A stretch of 64,000 bases of DNA, from contig JADCLI010000020.1 in assembly GCA_016803235.1 (NCBI GenBank), forward strand, positions 1 to 64,000. The letters are read 5' to 3'. The position numbers and the translations under genes were made by a program. Of the stretch, positions 17,302 to 26,493 are shown one piece after another. The notes under the pieces were generated by a model that made no database searches, was not told the origin of the DNA, and was given only the letters and a program-made list of their open reading frames with translations. Position 1 is the stretch's first letter, and every line of letters starts with the position of its first letter. This DNA is from Pimelobacter simplex. Lineage in GTDB: Bacteria; Actinomycetota; Actinomycetes; Propionibacteriales; Nocardioidaceae.

Positions 17302-18258
17302 GTGACCTCCCCGGAAGAACCGGTCGCCCCGGACGCGGAGCGGCTGTGGATCCCCGGGCGGACGGTGCCGGTCGGCGCGCTGCTGCGCCAGCAGCGGCGC
17401 GGCGGCGGTGACCCGACCCACCGGCTGGCACTCGCCGGCCGACACTGGCGCGCCTCACGCACGCCGCAGGGCGCGGCGACCCTCGCCGTCACCGAACAGG
17501 ACGCCTCCGGCGCGATCGCCGCGCGGGCGTGGGGCCCCGGCGCCGGCTGGGCGATCGCCCAGCTGCCCGCCCTGCTGGGCGACCTCGACGACTGGTCCGG
17601 CTTCGAGCCGCGCCACCCGGTCCTCGAGGAGGCCCGGCGCCGCCACCCGCACCTCAGGCTCGGCCGGACCGGCCTCGTGATGGAGGCCCTGGTGCCGGCG
17701 ATCATCGAGCAGAAGGTGACCGGCCAGGAGGCCTTCGCCGGCTTCCGCGCTCTGGTACGACGGCACGGCGTCCCCGCCCCCGGCCCGGGCGCCGCCCACG
17801 GCCTGATGCTCCAGCCCGACCCGGCGACGCTGGCGAAGGTGCCCTCCTGGGAGTGGCTGCGCCTGCACGTCGACCCGGCGCGCAGCCGGGCGGTGGTGAC
17901 CGCCGCCCGGCACGCCGAGGCACTCGAGCGGGCCGCCTCCCTGCCGGGGGAGGAGGCCGAGCGGCGGCTGCGGGCGCTGCCCGGCATCGGGGTGTGGACC
18001 GCCGCCGAGGTCCGCCAGCGGGCACTCGGCGACCCCGACGCGGTCTCGTTCGGCGACTACCACGTCGCCAAGGACGTGGGGTGGGCACTGGAGGGGCGGA
18101 TGTTCGACGACGCCGAGCTGGCTCGCTACCTCCGTCCGTGGCAGGGCCACCGGGGTCGGGTCCCGTTCCTCGTGGCGGCGGCCGGGCTGCACCGGCCACG
18201 CCGTGGGCCCCGGATGGCGCCACGTCTTCACCTCGGGGGCCGTGACCAAATGGCGTGA
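17302..18258 (+). CDS. HhH-GPD DNA-3-methyladenine glycosylase (AlkA-like)
   Basis: 318 residues. The C-terminal half carries a helix-hairpin-helix LPGIGVWTAAEVRQRALGDPD followed by the catalytic-Asp region (SFGDYHVAKDVGW), typical of AlkA/3-methyladenine glycosylase II; the N-terminal part is an AlkA-like accessory domain. It excises alkylated bases in base excision repair. A TACAGT -10-like box ends 7 bp before the GTG start, so the transcript may be leaderless. It faces a tetR-ligB operon, giving a small repair locus. Confidence 0.85.
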   Translation: MTSPEEPVAPDAERLWIPGRTVPVGALLRQQRRGGGDPTHRLALAGRHWRASRTPQGAATLAVTEQDASGAIAARAWGPGAGWAIAQLPALLGDLDDWSGFEPRHPVLEEARRRHPHLRLGRTGLVMEALVPAIIEQKVTGQEAFAGFRALVRRHGVPAPGPGAAHGLMLQPDPATLAKVPSWEWLRLHVDPARSRAVVTAARHAEALERAASLPGEEAERRLRALPGIGVWTAAEVRQRALGDPDAVSFGDYHVAKDVGWALEGRMFDDAELARYLRPWQGHRGRVPFLVAAAGLHRPRRGPRMAPRLHLGGRDQMA

Positions 18259-18261
18259 TAA

Positions 18262-18270
18262 GTGTTACAC
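18262..18270. promoter_or_regulatory. GTGTTACAC palindrome upstream of mce operon 1
   Basis: A 9-bp palindrome in the 100-bp leader before the first yrbE gene, in a local AT-rich patch. It contains, on the other strand, GTGTAAC, which is also part of the direct repeat at 12835. No KstR-type box is seen here. Confidence 0.3.
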
Positions 18271-18358
18271 CGAGCAACAGGCAGTCACGGGGGGCTGCCG
18301 CAACCGGTCCACCGGTGAGACAGGCAGGGGTGGTTATGCACGACAGGCGGTTGCCCGG

Positions 18359-19183
18359 ATGAGCACCGTGGTCGCCGGAGGACGATCCCTCCTGGACAAC
18401 ATGAGCGGCCGGTTCAAGGCCGGGGTGATCACCACGGGAGAGCTGGTCAAGCTCGCGGTCGAGTCCATCCAGTGGGGGTTCTCCGACATCGTCGCCCGCC
18501 GGTTCTCGTGGTCGGAGTTCCTGCTGCAGTGCTGGTTCATGACCCGCGTCTCGCTGCTGCCGACGATCCTGGTCGCGATCCCGTTCGGCGTGATCACCTC
18601 CGTGCAGATCGGCGCCGCGGCCAACCAGATCGGTGCCCAGTCCTTCATCGGTGCGGTCAACGGCATCGGCGTGCTCCGGCAGGGTGCGCCGCTGGTGACC
18701 TCGCTGATGATCGCCGGCGCGGTCGGCTCGGCTGTCTGTGCCGACCTCGGTGCGCGCACCGTGCGTGAGGAGATCGACGCCCTCAAGGTCATGGGCATCT
18801 CGCCCATCCAGCGCCTCGTCGCCCCCCGCATCCTCGCGGCCCTGCTGGTCTCGGTCCTGCTGACGATCATCGTCGCGATGACCGCGATGACGACCGCGTT
18901 CGTGATCGTGGTCGGCGGTGGCCAGATCTCGTCGGGCACCTACCTCGACTCCTTCGTGGGCCTCGCCCAACCCGGCGACCTCGTCCTCGCCGAGTTCAAG
19001 GGCCTGTTGTTCGGCTTCGTGGCGATCATCGTGTGCGCCCACAAGGGCCTCAGCGCCCACGGCGGCCCGAAGGCCGTCGCGGACGCCGTCAACCAGGCCG
19101 TGGTCCTCAGCGTGATCATCCTGGCCGTCATCAACGTCGGCCTGACCCAGGCGTACGTGATGCTCTTCCCCGGAGGTGCCTGA
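18359..19183 (+). CDS. yrbEA: MCE ABC transporter permease YrbE A subunit (operon 1)
   Basis: 274 residues from ATG 18359; longer in-frame extensions would run back into the glycosylase gene. It is a MlaE-family permease with five or so membrane helices and the conserved LGARTVREEIDALKVMGI loop (EExDAL motif) that contacts the Mkl/MceG ATPase, which is not in this window. First gene of a nine-gene mce operon that should import a lipid. Its TGA overlaps the ATG of the next gene. Confidence 0.9.
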   Translation: MSTVVAGGRSLLDNMSGRFKAGVITTGELVKLAVESIQWGFSDIVARRFSWSEFLLQCWFMTRVSLLPTILVAIPFGVITSVQIGAAANQIGAQSFIGAVNGIGVLRQGAPLVTSLMIAGAVGSAVCADLGARTVREEIDALKVMGISPIQRLVAPRILAALLVSVLLTIIVAMTAMTTAFVIVVGGGQISSGTYLDSFVGLAQPGDLVLAEFKGLLFGFVAIIVCAHKGLSAHGGPKAVADAVNQAVVLSVIILAVINVGLTQAYVMLFPGGA

Positions 19184-20052
19184 TGTCCGAGGTCCAGCTC
19201 GGTCGCAGCATCGGGGCCCGTTTCTCCGACGCGCTCGTCGGCACCGCCGACTCGGTGATGAGCACGCTCGCGATGCTCGGCTCCTTCGTCAGCTTCTCCG
19301 GCAAGGTCTTCCGCGAGGTCCCCGCGACCATCGCCCTCTACCCCAAGGAGGTGCTGCGCCAGATCAAGGACATCGCCTGGGGCAGCGGCGCCCTCCTCGT
19401 CGGCGGCGGCACGGTCGGCGTGATGATCCTGCTCTCGGTGGCCGCGGGTACGTCGATCGGCATCGAGGGATTCAACGGCCTCGAGATCGTCGGCCTGGCT
19501 CCGCTGACCGGCTTCATCTCCGCGAGCGTCAACACCCGCGAGCTGGCCCCGCTGATCGCGGCCCTCGCGCTCGGCGCCCAGGTCGGCTGCCGCTTCACCG
19601 CGCAGATCGGCTCGATGAAGATCCACGAGGAGATCGACGCCCTCGAGGTGATGGCGGTCAGCGCGGTGCGCTACGTCTGCACCACCCGCGTCATCGCCTG
19701 CATGGTCGCGATCCTGCCGCTCTACCTGATCGGCCTGATCGGCAGCTACCTCGCCTCGCAGGCCTCGGTCGTGATCCTCTTCGGGCAGTCACCAGGCCAG
19801 TACGACCACTACTTCTCGACCTTCATCCAGGGCAGGGACATCGTCTTCTCGATCATCAAGATCCTGATCTTCTCCCTGACGGTCGCCCTGATCCACTGCT
19901 GGTACGGCATGCGGGTCGGCGGCGGCCCGCAGGCGGTCGGCGAGGCGACCGGCACCGGCATCCGGGCCAGCATCGTCTCGATCGTCCTTCTCGACATGGT
20001 CCTCACCCTGGTGTTCTGGGGCGGCGACCCGGGCTTCCGGATCTCCGGGTGA
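19183..20052 (+). CDS. yrbEB: MCE ABC transporter permease YrbE B subunit (operon 1)
   Basis: 289 residues, MlaE family. The conserved coupling loop is IGSMKIHEEIDALEVMAVS (about residues 140-158), and the GQSPGQYDHYF segment near residue 205 is typical of YrbE B subunits. Starts at ATG 19183 within TGATG of the previous stop; GGAGG lies 7 bp upstream. Forms the heterodimeric membrane channel with YrbEA. Confidence 0.9.
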   Translation: MSEVQLGRSIGARFSDALVGTADSVMSTLAMLGSFVSFSGKVFREVPATIALYPKEVLRQIKDIAWGSGALLVGGGTVGVMILLSVAAGTSIGIEGFNGLEIVGLAPLTGFISASVNTRELAPLIAALALGAQVGCRFTAQIGSMKIHEEIDALEVMAVSAVRYVCTTRVIACMVAILPLYLIGLIGSYLASQASVVILFGQSPGQYDHYFSTFIQGRDIVFSIIKILIFSLTVALIHCWYGMRVGGGPQAVGEATGTGIRASIVSIVLLDMVLTLVFWGGDPGFRISG

Positions 20053-20061
20053 GGTGACGAC

Positions 20062-21120
20062 ATGGCACGTGAGATCTCCCGCAACCAGCTGGCCCGGCGC
20101 GGCCTGATCGCGATCGTCGCGCTCGCCGTCGTCGGCGCCTTCATCACCCTGCGCAGCAACGGCACCTTCGGCTCCAAGCCGCACGTCAGCGCCGAGGTCG
20201 CCAACGCAGGTGGAGCGCTGCGCGCCGGCTCCGACGTCAAGATGAACGGCGTCATCGTCGGCAAGGTCACCCAGATCAGCCGCGCCGCCTCCGGCGGGGT
20301 CACCGTCGACATGGAGATGTCGAAGGACGACCTCGACGTCGTCCCCGGCAACGTGGTGGCGCGGATCCTGCCCGCCACGGTGTTCGGCACGACCTTCGTC
20401 GACCTGGTCGTCCACGGCAAGCCGTCCGGCGAGCTCGAGGCCGGTGCGAAGGTGCCCGCCGACGGCACGCAGGAGACCCTGGAGCTGCAGCAGGCGCTCG
20501 ACGACATCGACCGCCTGGTCAAGGCGCTCGGCCCGGCCGAGCTGGCCTCGGCGATCGGCTCGGCGGCCGAGGCGCTCGACGGGCGTGGCGGCCAGATCGG
20601 CCAGACTGTCCGCACGCTCAACAACTACCTCGACCGGATCAACCCGCGCATGCCGCAGGTCCGGGCGGACCTGCAGGCGCTGGCGTCCACGACCCAGCTG
20701 GTCAACGAGATCGCCCCCGACCTGCTCGACGCGACCGACGACGTGCTGGTCACGTTGCACACGATCGTCACCCAGGAGGCCGCGATCACCGCGCTGATCA
20801 GCGGCGGCACCAACCTGGCGAGGACGTCACGCGCCTTCCTGGACGAGAACGAGAAGGACCTGGTGGACTTCATCAACGGCTCCGCCGTGCTGCTCGACGC
20901 GGTCCACGACAACCGCAAGGCCGGCATCACCGACGCCCTGGCCGTCAACATCCTGCTCGGCACCAACCTGCCGGCCGCGGTGCGCGGCGGCTTCGTGAAG
21001 ACCGACGGCACGCTGCGCCTGTCGCCGCCGCCCTACTACACGAGCGGCCAGCAGCCGGCGTACCGCACCGGGAGCTCGGACCCCGCCGGTGTCGGGCGAC
21101 TCTGGGAGGAGGGCCGATGA
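20062..21120 (+). CDS. mceA: MCE family protein, MceA (operon 1)
   Basis: 352 residues. One N-terminal membrane anchor (about 15-32), then an MCE domain (about 40-120; KMNGVIVGKVTQI, and VFGTTFVDLV which is the MceA-type pore-loop region), a long helical region forming the needle, and a Pro/Tyr-rich tail. MCE subunits A-F assemble as a heterohexameric tunnel that carries lipid across the periplasm. Starts 9 bp after yrbEB with a GAGG; its stop overlaps mceB. Confidence 0.88.
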   Translation: MAREISRNQLARRGLIAIVALAVVGAFITLRSNGTFGSKPHVSAEVANAGGALRAGSDVKMNGVIVGKVTQISRAASGGVTVDMEMSKDDLDVVPGNVVARILPATVFGTTFVDLVVHGKPSGELEAGAKVPADGTQETLELQQALDDIDRLVKALGPAELASAIGSAAEALDGRGGQIGQTVRTLNNYLDRINPRMPQVRADLQALASTTQLVNEIAPDLLDATDDVLVTLHTIVTQEAAITALISGGTNLARTSRAFLDENEKDLVDFINGSAVLLDAVHDNRKAGITDALAVNILLGTNLPAAVRGGFVKTDGTLRLSPPPYYTSGQQPAYRTGSSDPAGVGRLWEEGR

Positions 21121-22133
21121 CCGGGCTGCGCTCGATCGCCATCAAGTTCACCGCCTTCGCCGTGGTGAGCGGGCTGATGCTGATCCTGCTGGTCAACACC
21201 ATGCAGAACGGCGTCGCCGGCGGGACCCACGAGTTCAAGGCGGAGTTCGCCGACGTCAGCGGCCTGCGGGTCGGCGACGACGTGAAGGCGGCCGGTGTCC
21301 GCGTCGGCCAGGTCACGGAGATCGAGGCCACGGCCGACGGCGCCCGGATCGGCGTCGAGCTGGTTGAGGACCAGCCGCTCCTCGACACCACCAAGCTGGT
21401 CATGCGCTACCAGAACCTCCTCGGCCAGCGCTACATCTCGTTGGTCCAGGGCGCGGAGCGGGGAGCGAGACTCGAGGACGGCGCCACGGTGCCGATCGCG
21501 CGCACCGACCCCGGCTTCGACCTGACCGGCCTGCTCAACGGCTTCCGGCCGCTGTTCAAGGTGCTCCAGCCCGGCGACGTCAACAAGCTCGCGACCTCCC
21601 TCGTCAAGGTGCTCCAGGGGGAGGGCGGGACGGTCGAGCAGCTGCTCGCGCAGACGGGTGAGCTCAGCAACTTCCTCGCCGACCGCGACCAGGTGATCGG
21701 CGAGGTCATGACCAACCTCAAGCCGGTGCTCGACAACATCGCGGGGCAGGGCGACGAGCTCTCCCTGACGGTCGTCGAGCTGCGCAAGCTGATGACCGGG
21801 CTCGCCGAGGACCGCAAGTCCATCGGGGCGTCGATCGACGGCGTCAGTCGCCTCGTCGGTGCGACCAGCTCGCTGCTCAAGGAGGTCAAGGTGCCGCTGA
21901 CGAAGACGACCGACCGCCTGGTCACGGTCGCCGACATGTTCGAGAGGTCCCGCGGGAGCCTGGTGGACGCGATCCCGGCGTTCACCACCGTCTTCGAGTC
22001 GCTGGGCCGCGCGACGTCGTACGAGAACGCGCTCAACGTCTACGTCTGCTCGCTCTCCGTGGCGTTGACGGCGAACGGCGGCGGCATCAACCCGGTCGGC
22101 AACAACGGCCCGTGGTCGGCGGCGTGCCGATGA
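21117..22133 (+). CDS. mceB: MCE family protein, MceB (operon 1)
   Basis: 338 residues from ATG 21117 (ATGA overlap). N-terminal membrane helix (about 8-27), MCE domain with DVKAAGVRVGQVTEI and the NLLGQRYISL motif (about 100-110), then a helical domain rich in Leu heptads. Conserved features such as LLNGFRPLFKVL and GEGGTVEQLL identify the B subunit. Confidence 0.88.
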   Translation: MTGLRSIAIKFTAFAVVSGLMLILLVNTMQNGVAGGTHEFKAEFADVSGLRVGDDVKAAGVRVGQVTEIEATADGARIGVELVEDQPLLDTTKLVMRYQNLLGQRYISLVQGAERGARLEDGATVPIARTDPGFDLTGLLNGFRPLFKVLQPGDVNKLATSLVKVLQGEGGTVEQLLAQTGELSNFLADRDQVIGEVMTNLKPVLDNIAGQGDELSLTVVELRKLMTGLAEDRKSIGASIDGVSRLVGATSSLLKEVKVPLTKTTDRLVTVADMFERSRGSLVDAIPAFTTVFESLGRATSYENALNVYVCSLSVALTANGGGINPVGNNGPWSAACR

Positions 22134-23113
22134 AGCCCATGAACGAGCGCAACCCGCTGCGCGTCGGCATCGTGACCCTGGTCGTCATCGGCCTGGTCGC
22201 CGGCCTGGTGATCTACCTCAGCGTCAGCACCTTCGGCACGAAGAAGTACACCGCCCTCCTCGAGCACACCGCGGGCCTCCGCACGGGCGAGGACGTGCAG
22301 GTGCACGGCGTCATCTCCGGCAAGGTCACGGGCATCGAGATCCAGGACGAGCACGTCCAGGTGACCTTCGCGCTCGACTCGGACATCTCGCTCGGTGACC
22401 GCTCCACTGCGACGGTCAAGGTGGCGACCCTGCTCGGGACCCACTACCTCGAGGTCGACCCGCACGGCACCGGCAGCCTGGCGAGCAACCAGATCCCGCT
22501 CGACCGGACCTCGGTGCCCTACAACCTGCAGGACGTCATCGAGAAGGGCACCGATGCCCTCGACGAGCTCGACCCCGAGCTGCTCGCCAAGGCACTCACC
22601 GCGATGGCCGGCACCCTGGGCGCCAGCCAGGACGAGATCGGGCCCGCCCTCGAAGGCGTCGCCCGCCTCTCCGAGGTCGTCTCGAAGCGCTCCGACCAGG
22701 TCGGCGACCTGCTCGAGTCCACCCGCAAGGTCACCGACCAGCTCTCCGCCAGCAGCCAGGACATCGTCGGGCTGATGCAGCAGACCAACCTGGTCGTCAG
22801 CGAGATCACCGCCCGCCGCCAGGCGATCCACCGGCTGCTCGTCGAGACCACCGACCTGTCGAAGGCGCTCACCGCGATCGTGAAGTCGACCAACGGCAAG
22901 CTCGAGCCGGCGCTCAAGGACGTCAAGGCCGTCCTCGACACGCTCAACAGCCAGGACAAGCAGCTGACCAAGCTGCTCGAGAACATGGCGCCGGCGATCC
23001 GCTACGTCGCCAACGCGACCGGCAGCGGCCCCTACCTCCCGCTCTACGTCAAGCCACCGGCCATCCCGGCCGACGACACCACCTGCAAGCTCGAAGGGAC
23101 GTGCCAGCGATGA
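22130..23113 (+). CDS. mceC: MCE family protein, MceC (operon 1)
   Basis: 327 residues from ATG 22130, chosen because ATGA overlaps the mceB stop; a GTG six codons upstream is possible. N-terminal helix (about 13-30), MCE domain (DVQVHGVISGKVTGIEI, TLLGTHYLEVDP), then a long helical region. The ERNPLRVG start is typical of MceC. Part of the hexameric lipid tunnel. Confidence 0.88.
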   Translation: MKPMNERNPLRVGIVTLVVIGLVAGLVIYLSVSTFGTKKYTALLEHTAGLRTGEDVQVHGVISGKVTGIEIQDEHVQVTFALDSDISLGDRSTATVKVATLLGTHYLEVDPHGTGSLASNQIPLDRTSVPYNLQDVIEKGTDALDELDPELLAKALTAMAGTLGASQDEIGPALEGVARLSEVVSKRSDQVGDLLESTRKVTDQLSASSQDIVGLMQQTNLVVSEITARRQAIHRLLVETTDLSKALTAIVKSTNGKLEPALKDVKAVLDTLNSQDKQLTKLLENMAPAIRYVANATGSGPYLPLYVKPPAIPADDTTCKLEGTCQR

Positions 23114-24156
23114 CCCGGGCACTCGAGACCAGGCGCGTCGCCCGCGCCGCCGGCGGAGCCGTCGCCGCGCTCGCGGTGCTGCTCACCACCGGCTGCGGCG
23201 TCGTCGGCGGTGAGGACAAGATGACCGTCAAGGCCTACTTCGCCGACTCGGCGGGCCTGTTCGTCGGCAACGACGTCGGTGTCCTCGGCGTCACCGTCGG
23301 CTCGATCACCTCGATCGAGCCCGACGGCGACAAGGTGCTCGTGACGATGGAGGTCGACGCCGACCAGCCGGTGCCGGCCGACGCCGGCGCCGTCGTGGTC
23401 GCCCGCTCGGTCGCAACCGACCGGTACGTCGAGCTCACCCCGGTCTACCACGAGGGCGACGAGAGGCTCGCCGACAACGCGACGATCGCCCTCGACAAGA
23501 CGCAGACGCCGGTCGACTTCGACCAGGTGCTGGAGTCGCTCAACGACTTCGCCACGGGCATCGGCGGCAACGCCGAGACGACCGAGGCCGTCCAGCGGTT
23601 CATCGACGCCGGCACCGATGCCCTGCAGGGCCGCGGACCGCTGCTGAACCAGACGATCCACTCGCTCGCCGACGGCGTCGACGGCATCGCCACGCACCGG
23701 GAGGACGTCGCGGCGACGCTGAGGTCGCTCGACGTCCTGCTCACGACGGTCGCGGCCAACGAGGACACCGCGCGCACCTTCATCCAGCAGGTCTCCCAGG
23801 CCGCCCAGCTGCTCGCCGACGAGCGGGGCAACTTCCAGCAGGCGCTGCGCTCGCTGGACGAGGCGGTGACCACGGTCGCGAAGTTCGCCGTCGACAACCG
23901 CCAGTCGATCGTCGACAGCCTGGACGGCTCGACCGAGCTGATGAAGACCCTGCTGACCAAGCAGGACCAGCTCGCCGAGATCCTGCGGGTGATGCCCCTG
24001 GCGCTGCAGAACCTGCAGCTGATCCAGGGCGACCGGCTCCCGGTCCGGATCGACCCGCTGATCCTCGACCCGCTCGGCGGGCTCCTGCAGCAGCTGTGCC
24101 AGGGCCTGCTCGGCCCGCTGTGCAACGTCATCAACGGCACGCAGCCGGGATCGTGA
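23110..24156 (+). CDS. mceD: MCE family protein, MceD with lipobox (operon 1)
   Basis: 348 residues from ATG 23110 (overlap with mceC stop). The hydrophobic N-terminus ends in LLTTGC, with Cys at residue 29, which fits a lipobox; MceD proteins normally carry a plain membrane anchor and only MceE is a lipoprotein. The MCE domain follows (DVGVLGVTVGSITSIEP, ATDRYVELTPV). Position in the operon and VLLTTVAANEDTARTFIQQ-like helical repeats assign it as D. The counterpart in operon 2 has no such Cys. Confidence 0.85.
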   Translation: MTRALETRRVARAAGGAVAALAVLLTTGCGVVGGEDKMTVKAYFADSAGLFVGNDVGVLGVTVGSITSIEPDGDKVLVTMEVDADQPVPADAGAVVVARSVATDRYVELTPVYHEGDERLADNATIALDKTQTPVDFDQVLESLNDFATGIGGNAETTEAVQRFIDAGTDALQGRGPLLNQTIHSLADGVDGIATHREDVAATLRSLDVLLTTVAANEDTARTFIQQVSQAAQLLADERGNFQQALRSLDEAVTTVAKFAVDNRQSIVDSLDGSTELMKTLLTKQDQLAEILRVMPLALQNLQLIQGDRLPVRIDPLILDPLGGLLQQLCQGLLGPLCNVINGTQPGS

Positions 24157-24164
24157 GGGGAGCG

Positions 24165-25403
24165 ATGACTGCGATGAGGACGACTGCGGCGACGCGCCGC
24201 ACCACCGCGGCGCGTGCCGGACTGGTCGCGCTCCTGACCCTGGCGCTCGGTGTGCTCTCCGCGTGCAGCACCACCATGCGGGACCTGCCGATCCCGGGCA
24301 CAGGCGTCTCGGGCGACACCATCGAGATCGAGGCCCAGTTCGACGACGCACTCAACCTGGCCGTCGGCGCCCCGGTGAAGGTCAACGGCGTCGACATGGG
24401 CAAGGTCAAGTCGATCGAGGCCGACGACTTCACCGCCCGCGCGACACTGACGGTGAAGAAGGACGCGCAGGTCCGCGAGGGCGCCCTGGCGCGGCTGCGC
24501 TACACCACCCCGCTCGGCGAGCTCTTCGTCGACGTCACCAACCCGGCCGAGGGCACGGTGCTCGCCGACGAGGCTGTCCTGGCCCGCGAGAGCACCACGA
24601 CGGCGCCGTCCGTCGAGGACGCCCTGGCCCAGGCCTCGCTGCTGATCAACGGCGGCGGGCTCGACCAGCTGCAGACCGTCACCGAGGAGCTCAACACCGC
24701 GCTGAACGGCAACGAGGCCGACTACCGGGCGCTGCTCGACAAGGCCTCGATGTTCCTCACGCAGGCCAACTCGACCACGCAGGCGATCGACGGCGTGCTC
24801 ACCTCGATGAACTCGCTCTCGACCACGCTCAACGGTCGCAAGAAGACCATCAACCGCGCGCTCAAGGACATCCGCCCGGCCGCCAAGGTGCTGCGCGAGA
24901 AGACCCCGGAGCTCACCGAGCTGCTCGCCGAGGTCGAGAAGTTCAGCAGCGCGGCCAACGACACGGTCACCAAGACCCGGCAGCAGCTGCTCACGATGCT
25001 CAGCGAGCTGGAGCCGGTGCTGGCCGAGTTCGCCGCCAACAACGGCACCTTCGAGAAGTCGCTGCAGGCGGTGATCAACGCGTCCGCGTCGGCCGACGAG
25101 GTGATCGGCACCGACTACCTCAACATCGCGCTGGAGCTGCACCTCGACAACCTCAACGCCGGCGGTGCCCTCAGCGGAGGGCTCACCGGGCTCCTCGAGG
25201 ACGTGCTGACGCTGGTCGGGCTCGACAAGCTGCTGCCCAACCTGCCGCTCCTCGGCGGTGGCAAGACCGGGACCAAGGCCGGAGCCAAGGGCAGCGGTAC
25301 GCCGCCGGCCACCGGCGGCACGAGCAGCGGGACGGGGACCGCCACGACCGACCCGCTGGGACTCAACGGCCTCCTGGGGGCCCTGTTCGGACGGGGAGCC
25401 TGA
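24165..25403 (+). CDS. mceE: MCE family lipoprotein, MceE (operon 1)
   Basis: 412 residues from ATG 24165 with GAGGGGAG upstream. Lipoprotein signal with VLSAC lipobox (Cys about residue 39), followed by the MceE hallmark STTMRDLPIPGTG. The MCE domain is PVKVNGVDMGKVKSIEA to TPLGELFVDVTNP. The C-terminus is a Gly/Thr/Ser-rich tail after LLPNLPLLGGG. It anchors the complex to the outer face of the membrane. Confidence 0.9.
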   Translation: MTAMRTTAATRRTTAARAGLVALLTLALGVLSACSTTMRDLPIPGTGVSGDTIEIEAQFDDALNLAVGAPVKVNGVDMGKVKSIEADDFTARATLTVKKDAQVREGALARLRYTTPLGELFVDVTNPAEGTVLADEAVLARESTTTAPSVEDALAQASLLINGGGLDQLQTVTEELNTALNGNEADYRALLDKASMFLTQANSTTQAIDGVLTSMNSLSTTLNGRKKTINRALKDIRPAAKVLREKTPELTELLAEVEKFSSAANDTVTKTRQQLLTMLSELEPVLAEFAANNGTFEKSLQAVINASASADEVIGTDYLNIALELHLDNLNAGGALSGGLTGLLEDVLTLVGLDKLLPNLPLLGGGKTGTKAGAKGSGTPPATGGTSSGTGTATTDPLGLNGLLGALFGRGA

Positions 25404-25404
25404 G

Positions 25405-26493
25405 ATGATGAAGCTGCTGGGCAACAAGCTCTACCTGAGCCTCGCGGGCATCATCGTGGTGCTCATCGTCACGACGGCGTACATCTTCGCGGCCGTCCTG
25501 GACCAGCCCCTCACCTCCCGGCCGGTCGAGGTCAAGGTCGAGCTCGCCCAGACCGGCGGCCTGTTCGAGGGCTCGGTCGTCACCTACCGCGGCATCAAGG
25601 TCGGCAAGGTCAAGTCGATCGTGCCCACCGCGAAGGGCGTCGAGGCCACCATCCGGATCACCGACGGCACCGAGATCCCCAAGGACTCGCTGGCCCGGGT
25701 CCGCAGCCTGTCTCCCGTCGGTGAGCAGTACCTCGACTTCCAGCCCCAGCAGGTCAAGGGCCCGTACCTCGCCACCGGTGACCGCGTCCGCGCGGAGTCG
25801 ACCGACGTGCCGAGGAGCCTGAGCTCGACGGTCGTGGCGGTCAACAACGTGCTGCGCCAGATCGACGACAAGAAGCTGCGGATCGTCCTCGGCGAGCTCA
25901 GCACCGGCCTCAAGGGGACCGGTGAGGACCTCGGCCAGATCCTCGACCAGGGCACCGCCATCCTGCAGACCCTCGACGAGGTGTGGCCCGAGACCGACCG
26001 GATCATCTCGAGCTCGGGCAGCGTGCTGTCCATCGCGACCGACAACGCCGACTCGCTGCGCCGGCTCGCCACCTCGGCCAAGCAGTTCGCGAGGTTCCTG
26101 CGCAACTACGACCCCGAGCTGCGCGACCTCCTCAAGCGGGGACCGGGCCAGGTCGACGAGCTGATCAAGCTCGTCAAGGACGCCCACGAGGTGCTGCCCG
26201 GGTTCTTGTCGACCGGCGTCAGCTTCACCGACGTCTTCCGATCCTACGAGCCGCACCTTCGTGCCCTGCTGCAGAACTACTCGCCGGGCCTGCAGTCGCT
26301 GCTGTCCAAGGTGCGCGACGGGGAGCTGCGCATCGAGCTGATCCCGGACATGGACCCGCGCTGCGACTACGGCACGCCTCGCCTGGACCCGAAGAGGACC
26401 GAGCGACGGGCGCTGCAGAAGGACGGGCGCTGCGCGGCGTCCTTCGCGACGCTGCAGCGCGGTGCCGCCCACGCACCCGGACCGGTACGGTGA
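25405..26493 (+). CDS. mceF: MCE family protein, MceF (operon 1)
   Basis: 362 residues; two consecutive ATG codons at 25405 and 25408 are equally possible. N-terminal membrane helix (about 8-30), MCE domain with GGLFEGSVVTYRGIKVGKV and SPVGEQYLDFQP (the F-type motif), and a helical region that ends with conserved Cys (DPRCDYG and DGRCA), perhaps disulfide-linked outside the cell. The stop overlaps the next GTG. Confidence 0.88.
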   Translation: MMKLLGNKLYLSLAGIIVVLIVTTAYIFAAVLDQPLTSRPVEVKVELAQTGGLFEGSVVTYRGIKVGKVKSIVPTAKGVEATIRITDGTEIPKDSLARVRSLSPVGEQYLDFQPQQVKGPYLATGDRVRAESTDVPRSLSSTVVAVNNVLRQIDDKKLRIVLGELSTGLKGTGEDLGQILDQGTAILQTLDEVWPETDRIISSSGSVLSIATDNADSLRRLATSAKQFARFLRNYDPELRDLLKRGPGQVDELIKLVKDAHEVLPGFLSTGVSFTDVFRSYEPHLRALLQNYSPGLQSLLSKVRDGELRIELIPDMDPRCDYGTPRLDPKRTERRALQKDGRCAASFATLQRGAAHAPGPVR

